Source: JACJYC01 sp964558465
GTDB taxonomy: Bacteria > Bacteroidota > Bacteroidia > Chitinophagales > Saprospiraceae
DNA: 33,217 bases
Assembly: GCA_964558465.1 (NCBI GenBank)
Contig: CAZLEF010000081.1
Coordinates: 1-33,217, forward strand
Direction: 5' to 3'
Of this stretch, positions 29,404 to 33,217 are shown piece after piece. Numbering within the stretch: position 1 is the first letter of the stretch; every line of letters starts with the position of its first letter. The notes beneath the pieces were generated by a model that worked only from the letters and a program-made list of their open reading frames with translations, made no database searches and had not been told where the DNA came from. Position numbers and translations under genes: made by a program.

Positions 29404-29814
29404 ATGAAGAATCTTTTCATGTGTTTTGTTCTAAGTATCACATTGTATGCATGTGAAAACAATTCTGGACCACGAAATAAATCATACGAAGAAAATTTAG
29501 CTGATATTAGGACAACAGAAGCATTACAACCAGAAAGATTTCTTCATGTGGAAGGCACTTATAGAGAAAATTTAGTTGGGAAAACGATTATTGAAGTGGA
29601 AGTCAAAAACACAGCCGCCCAGGCGGTATTCAAAGATATCAAAATTCAAGTTGATTTTTATTCCAGAACAGAATCACTTATATCATCAGAAAACTATGTT
29701 TTCTACGAGATTCTAAAACCGAATGAAAGAAAATCATTTGAATTAAGAATAAAAGCCCCTAGAGCAATGAAATCTTTGGGGCTTAGTGTAATAGGGGCAA
29801 CACCCGTTTATTAG
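29404..29814 (+). CDS. Small lipoprotein, 136 aa
   Basis: The signal peptide MKNLFMCFVLSITLYAC ends in a lipobox with the lipidated Cys at residue 17. The mature part is a single beta-sandwich-like domain (KTIIEVEVKNTAAQAVFKDI, followed by QVDFYSRTESLIS and LKPNERKSFEL). It is similar in pattern to the 135-residue protein at 29882-30289. The ATG at 29404 is preferred over 29359 because it gives a proper signal peptide. The AT-rich composition and location behind the repressor suggest a lysogenic-conversion or exclusion gene. Confidence 0.75.
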   Translation: MKNLFMCFVLSITLYACENNSGPRNKSYEENLADIRTTEALQPERFLHVEGTYRENLVGKTIIEVEVKNTAAQAVFKDIKIQVDFYSRTESLISSENYVFYEILKPNERKSFELRIKAPRAMKSLGLSVIGATPVY

Positions 29815-29829
29815 ATGGTTTGGATCAAC

Positions 29830-29881
29830 CTATGGCATTGAAGTTGGCGAAAGCATTGGGTCTATAATAAATCATAATTCA
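29830..29881 (+). pseudogene. Remnant of a repressor C-terminus, scar 1
   Basis: The codons LKLAKALGL followed by TAA (29841-29867) match the end of the CI-like repressor (DLAKALGIE), and the DNA stretch TTGGCGAAAGCATTGGGT is nearly identical to it. The following AATCATAATTC and ATG recur in scar 2. This is the end of a former repressor copy in front of the 135-residue gene. Confidence 0.65.
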
Positions 29882-30289
29882 ATGACAAGAAACCCCATTT
29901 TAGTACTGACCATTTTTGGTATTGTTTCATTTTTGGGAGCCTTGGCAGCCAATAGCGTTGTTAAGGGCTTTGTCCAAAAGCAATACGAAAAGAGGAACCC
30001 GGCGAAGATGCTGGAGGTACGCGGATCAGGTGGTTATATTGACCTTTCGGCGCCAGTTGTCGGGGATAAAATCACCATCTTTAACAACGCAGAAAGGGCG
30101 AACTTTAGAGATATAGAGGTTATGTTCACCTTTTACAATCAGGATGACCAGGTCGTAAGTAAAAAGAGCCATTTTTACCCGGAAGTCCTGTACCCTAGAA
30201 CTGAAAGAGATTTTAAAGCGCCACGGTCTTTGAGCGATCTATTCCGGTACAGGGCTATCATCCAGGTGGTGAATGCCACAGGTTTTTGA
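29882..30289 (+). CDS. Membrane-anchored beta-domain protein, 135 aa
   Basis: An N-terminal anchor (MTRNPILVLTIFGIVSFLGA) is followed by a beta-rich domain homologous in pattern to the lipoprotein upstream (NNAERANFRDIEVMFTFYNQ, then YPRTERDFKAPRS). Its start MTRNPILV is shared with the MVRNPVLG fragment in scar 2, so it belongs to a family present at least once more in decayed form. A role in superinfection exclusion or surface change is plausible given the location next to the repressor. Confidence 0.65.
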   Translation: MTRNPILVLTIFGIVSFLGALAANSVVKGFVQKQYEKRNPAKMLEVRGSGGYIDLSAPVVGDKITIFNNAERANFRDIEVMFTFYNQDDQVVSKKSHFYPEVLYPRTERDFKAPRSLSDLFRYRAIIQVVNATGF

Positions 30290-30301
30290 AAAGGCCGGCC
30301 G

Positions 30302-30447
30302 ATCAGCCGTAAAGAGATTATTGAGTTGTTGAAGAAGCGGGTGAATGAGCTGGAGCGGGAGATAGCGCGGAAGGACCCGGAGTTGGCGAAGAAACTTGGG
30401 ATAGAGTAAATCATAATTCGATGGTAAGGAACCCCGTTTTAGGGTAG
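30302..30447 (+). pseudogene. Repressor-tail copy and aborted membrane gene, scar 2
   Basis: 30302-30409 encodes SRKEIIELLKKRVNELE and then REIARKDPELAKKLGIE before a stop, a full homologue of the last 32 residues of the repressor without any HTH. It differs from the repressor at many synonymous positions, so it is an old or foreign copy. AATCATAATTCG and the short frame MVRNPVLG-stop (30421-30447) follow, matching the start of the 135-residue gene. Confidence 0.75.
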
Positions 30448-30477
30448 TCCATTATTCACTGTATAACCACAAAGTAA

Positions 30478-31032
30478 ATGCCTGAAAAGACTGCACCTCC
30501 AGTTTTAAAACTGGATTCAATAATTGATTGGCCTGAACTAACCCAAGGATTTAAACTAATGGCGCTGGAATGTTGTGTTGTTTCTTTAGATTCAAACAAC
30601 CATAATAGCGGGACGAATCTTCAGTCGGATTCCAATAAAGACAATTTGATTGCAGAAAGATACGTCTTAGAATGGGATCTACCTGTGACTGATGCCTTGA
30701 AAACCACACATAGGGATGAAAACAGAACAACGGACTTCGGATCTATGTGTCTTGCTTTATTACTGGCTAAAGATCTAATTAAAGAGAATGTATCATGGGT
30801 GACTTCAAAAAAAGGAGAAGGAGTTGATTTTTGGTTAATGAATCCTGAAACATTTTCAGCCATCGGCCGGTTAGAAATATCAGGAATAAAGAAAGAGTCT
30901 CCTTCCAATACAGTAGCAAACAGGATAAAGGTGAAGTTACAGCAAACTGCGCAGTCGGATAATTCCGGTGTAATTGCGTATATTGCAGTCTTAGAATTTT
31001 CCAAACCTTCAGCCGTTTTTCTTAAAAAATGA
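30478..31032 (+). CDS. Uncharacterised protein, first gene of a two-gene cargo module, 184 aa
   Basis: The protein is soluble and mixed alpha/beta. The second half has SKKGEGVDFWLM followed by GRLEISGIKKES, a D...E-x-S-G pattern that distantly recalls a nuclease-like or CARF-like core but lacks the usual Lys. It overlaps the next gene by four bases (ATGA), so the two are translated together. AT-rich composition and position between repressor and att site are typical of phage-borne defence cargo. Function is unknown. Confidence 0.65.
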   Translation: MPEKTAPPVLKLDSIIDWPELTQGFKLMALECCVVSLDSNNHNSGTNLQSDSNKDNLIAERYVLEWDLPVTDALKTTHRDENRTTDFGSMCLALLLAKDLIKENVSWVTSKKGEGVDFWLMNPETFSAIGRLEISGIKKESPSNTVANRIKVKLQQTAQSDNSGVIAYIAVLEFSKPSAVFLKK

Positions 31033-32138
31033 GCGGTCAGGAACAAATGAAACTTCATCTGGAAGCAATGCGTTTGGCACAAGACGCGTTGGTGGCCAAG
31101 TTTAAAGGAGACTATCCTGAAGCCAAAAGGCTTAATCAAGAAGCATTCCAAATGGAAAAGGAGGTCGCTATGTCCCTGGTGGAATCTTCCAATGAACCAA
31201 TTCGTTCTGTTATATTTAGGAGCGCTGCTTCAATCGCCATAGAATGCGGCTTCTATCAAGAAGCCGAAAGAATGGTTGGGTATGCTTTGACTGGAAATCC
31301 GAATGATGAGATCAGGAATGAACTAAGAGAATTATTTGAAGACATAAAGTTTTATCAATCATTAAACGAAAAAGGGATTGCTTTAAGTTTCAACTCGATG
31401 CTTATCTCTTTTAGTGGAAATGAGGTAGCTAGCGGGCTTATTAATTATCATGAATTAGGCAGCAGGTTTAAAGCCCTGGAGAGCTTAACATATAGAACTG
31501 CGGAGAGAAAACATAATCGACCGTTTCGACAAGAAAAGGTTCCACCAAAAGAGATCATAAATAACTTTAATCCTTACGTAGCTTATCATAGAGGGAGCTT
31601 TGTGGTGGAGGTCCGATTTGGGAACCTTACAGGACAAGGTGATTTATTTGGACCTCCCCAGGTATCTGTTTTAGAAGAAATGGTTGAATGTTTTGATTTG
31701 GCTTCGCAAGAAAAAGATGAAGATTTGCGGAAAAGAATAGTAGATAAAGATTATTATGAAAATTTTGTTAAACTGACTAAGGCAATCGCTCCTGATGGGG
31801 ATAAAATAAAAAGAGTTTCAGTTACAATTAAGGATAGATTGATTGTCAACATAAAAAGAAGTAAATCAGAATTCCCAACATTTAAAGGAAAATCAGATAA
31901 AGATTCCGGAGATCAGAATTTGCTTACAGTAGTGGGCTATCTTAAGATGGCAGATGCCGAAATGAAACGGATCAGGATAGTTGACGATAAAGATTCAAAA
32001 GATTCAAAGTTCACCATTGCTGTTTCGGAAGGGATGTCGGATTTAGTTCGGATATTCTTTGATGACCGGGTAAGAGCGACTGTAAGAAAGAAAAGCGCAA
32101 CATTATACGAGCTAGTAGATATGGATAAAGATGAATAA
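31029..32138 (+). CDS. Uncharacterised protein with TPR-like N-terminus, second gene of the cargo module, 369 aa
   Basis: The N-terminal 120 residues form helical pairs with TPR-like spacing (AMRLAQDALVAKFKGDYPEA, FYQEAERMVGYALTGNPND). The middle and C-terminal parts are alpha/beta: a central domain (VEVRFGNLTGQGDLFGPPQ), then DGDKIKRVSVTIKDRLIVN and a final strand-rich piece ending YELVDMDKDE. It is coupled to the 184-residue protein. I recognise no toxin or enzyme motif. A two-component defence or immunity pair is my leading guess from location. Confidence 0.65.
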   Translation: MSGQEQMKLHLEAMRLAQDALVAKFKGDYPEAKRLNQEAFQMEKEVAMSLVESSNEPIRSVIFRSAASIAIECGFYQEAERMVGYALTGNPNDEIRNELRELFEDIKFYQSLNEKGIALSFNSMLISFSGNEVASGLINYHELGSRFKALESLTYRTAERKHNRPFRQEKVPPKEIINNFNPYVAYHRGSFVVEVRFGNLTGQGDLFGPPQVSVLEEMVECFDLASQEKDEDLRKRIVDKDYYENFVKLTKAIAPDGDKIKRVSVTIKDRLIVNIKRSKSEFPTFKGKSDKDSGDQNLLTVVGYLKMADAEMKRIRIVDDKDSKDSKFTIAVSEGMSDLVRIFFDDRVRATVRKKSATLYELVDMDKDE

Positions 32139-32286
32139 ACCCAGGATTAAAACAAACAAAAATCATTAGATTCTATATTCCAGTATGCCTTTGCACAAAA
32201 GTTAAATTTGTGTCAAAACAATATTTCAAAAACTTTTTGTTTTATATTGCTCCCCTCAAATTATCATCCCAAAGCGAGTTCATACT

Positions 32287-32433
32287 ATGAGACAGGAGCT
32301 AAACGACCTGGTAACACAATACCGGGCCATGAGGGAGGCGTTAAATGCAAAGTCGAACGATCCTCCCGATCAGGAAATTTTTGACCTTTACCTGCGGATA
32401 ATAGCAATCTTGACTGAATTGAACCAGGGTTAA
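32287..32433 (+). CDS. Small helical protein, 48 aa
   Basis: The frame starts MRQELNDLVTQYRAMREAL and contains a second helix (EIFDLYLRIIAILTELNQG). It is followed after 17 bases by the beta-barrel gene. The upstream gap of about 148 bp is AT-rich and probably contains their promoter. It is likely a genuine small gene on coding pattern, but there is no homology to support a function. Confidence 0.5.
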   Translation: MRQELNDLVTQYRAMREALNAKSNDPPDQEIFDLYLRIIAILTELNQG

Positions 32434-32450
32434 CCAAACCTTTATGAAGT

Positions 32451-33125
32451 ATGAGAAGTTTGCTGTTAACGCTGGTATTTCTACCGTGGTTTGCCTCCGG
32501 GCAAATCGAACTTGCACCCGCTTTCGGCCTAAGCGTCCCCCTGGGAAACTACGCCGGCAGCAATTTTGACATCGACGAACACCAGGGCGCCACGCTTGGC
32601 CTTGGGCTGAATCTGGAGGCGGCCTATCGGTTTAACGACCTGGTCGGCCTGGCCCTGAACGTCGGCATCCACTGGAATCCGTACAACGAAGCCGCCCTGG
32701 AGGGTTGGCTCGAACGCGACAACTTCGACAACTACTCCGTTACTGTGAACGGTTATGAGAACGTGTACGCCATGATCGGTCCGAAGATCTGCCTGGGCGG
32801 GGAAAAATGGGATATCGCCGTTACACCGGCTTTTGGCCTCGGCCATACCAATTTCCGGACGGCCAACGGGTTTTATCCCGGCGGCTTTCTTTACGCCTAC
32901 CTGACGGATGAATTCGGCCTGATGTATGGCGTTTTCAGCGCCGCCAAAGCCCGGATCTCCGATCGGATCAGCTTAGGCCTCCAGGCCAGCTTCACGACCG
33001 GCAAATTCGACCAGGTTGGCCGCACCAGCGAAACGTACAACGGAATAACGGAGGGCATCGAAGTGGACAACACCCTGAAACCGGCCACTCTTTTCATCGG
33101 GATTACCGGTTCGGTCAGGTTCTGA
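32451..33125 (+). CDS. Outer-membrane beta-barrel protein, 224 aa
   Basis: A signal peptide (MRSLLLTLVFLPWFASGQ) precedes alternating beta strands (ATLGLGLNLEAAYRFN, GLALNVGIHWNPY, YAMIGPKICLGG, WDIAVTPAFGLGHTNF). The protein ends with a terminal aromatic residue (GITGSVRF), as in Bacteroidota OmpA/porin-type barrels. Codon use and GC are like the late operon and unlike the AT-rich cargo preceding it. It is the last gene before the right repeat, so it may change the surface of the lysogen (phage exclusion, serum resistance, adhesion). It could also be host DNA captured at the edge. Confidence 0.8.
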   Translation: MRSLLLTLVFLPWFASGQIELAPAFGLSVPLGNYAGSNFDIDEHQGATLGLGLNLEAAYRFNDLVGLALNVGIHWNPYNEAALEGWLERDNFDNYSVTVNGYENVYAMIGPKICLGGEKWDIAVTPAFGLGHTNFRTANGFYPGGFLYAYLTDEFGLMYGVFSAAKARISDRISLGLQASFTTGKFDQVGRTSETYNGITEGIEVDNTLKPATLFIGITGSVRF

Positions 33126-33200
33126 ATTCTTACTGATTTCCAACCAAATCCAAAAGCCTTGATAGTGATTTCGTTTACAGGTCTTTATCTGCCCGCGTTC

Positions 33201-33217
33201 AGTCCTACAGGGACCAC
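33201..33217. repeat. Right attachment-site repeat (attR candidate)
   Basis: An exact second copy of the 17-mer at 1-17. It is preceded by GCGTTC, so the tRNA-like T-loop pattern (GTTC...AGTCC) is partly preserved across the junction. The 75 bases between the last gene and this repeat contain nothing I can name. Confidence 0.75.

Noticed and set aside
1..33217. CRISPR arrays, insertion sequences or rRNA genes
   Set aside because: I saw no regular spaced repeats, transposase motifs or rRNA sequence in either strand.

Overview
The window reads as one complete mobile element about 33.2 kb long. The same 17-base sequence sits at positions 1-17 and 33201-33217, and a tyrosine recombinase gene lies just inside the left copy. 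The 17-mer looks like the 3' end of a tRNA gene (end of the T-loop, T-stem, acceptor strand), so I read the element as a prophage integrated in a tRNA. A circular episome is the alternative. The host is very probably a member of the Bacteroidota: the best promoters fit TAnnTTTG, Shine-Dalgarno sites are absent, and the integrase, lipoprotein and DUF2335-type proteins are of Bacteroidota style. Assignment to the Saprospiria is only a guess.

Layout. 1-2045: left att, integrase, one small gene, a terminator and a tRNA. 2046-16478, leftward: a tightly packed late operon. In transcription order it encodes a capsid-like protein; a run of small single-membrane-span proteins with a peptidoglycan amidase and a thioredoxin-fold protein among them; three modular spike or fibre proteins; a polytopic membrane protein; a holin-like protein; a subtilisin-like protease; another membrane protein; a huge methyltransferase/ParB 'polyvalent' protein; and a 39-residue membrane peptide. 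16669-17351, leftward: a two-gene unit ending in its own terminator. 17421-19170, rightward and divergent from it: four genes ending with a small FtsK/HerA-type ATPase. 19463-20054: a small AT-rich pair including a DUF2335 membrane protein. 20067-28665, leftward: early genes running from a Cro-like regulator through DNA-binding and replication-like proteins and membrane proteins to DNA methyltransferases, interrupted by a structured-RNA zone. 28666-28975: the lysis-lysogeny switch. 28976-33125, rightward: the CI-like repressor, then AT-rich cargo (lipoprotein, membrane protein, a two-gene module of unknown function, an outer-membrane beta-barrel).

What it is. There is no terminase, portal, tail tube, tape measure or conjugation gene. 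A short A32/P9-like ATPase together with about a dozen tiny membrane proteins and a compact beta-rich capsid candidate points to a tailless, lipid-containing temperate virus, larger than the known PRD1/PM2/FLiP-type viruses. This is an inference from gene content, and the capsid call needs structure prediction.

Unusual points. Two large methyltransferase genes each carry one in-frame stop codon inside an otherwise intact domain. Three tRNA-like RNAs keep a good acceptor/T-arm but have lost or replaced the anticodon arm. The spike genes are clear domain-swap chimeras. The repressor is followed by two extra decayed copies of its own leucine-zipper tail, each next to a small membrane-protein gene or remnant. 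The cytosine methyltransferase region reads convincingly in two overlapping frames.
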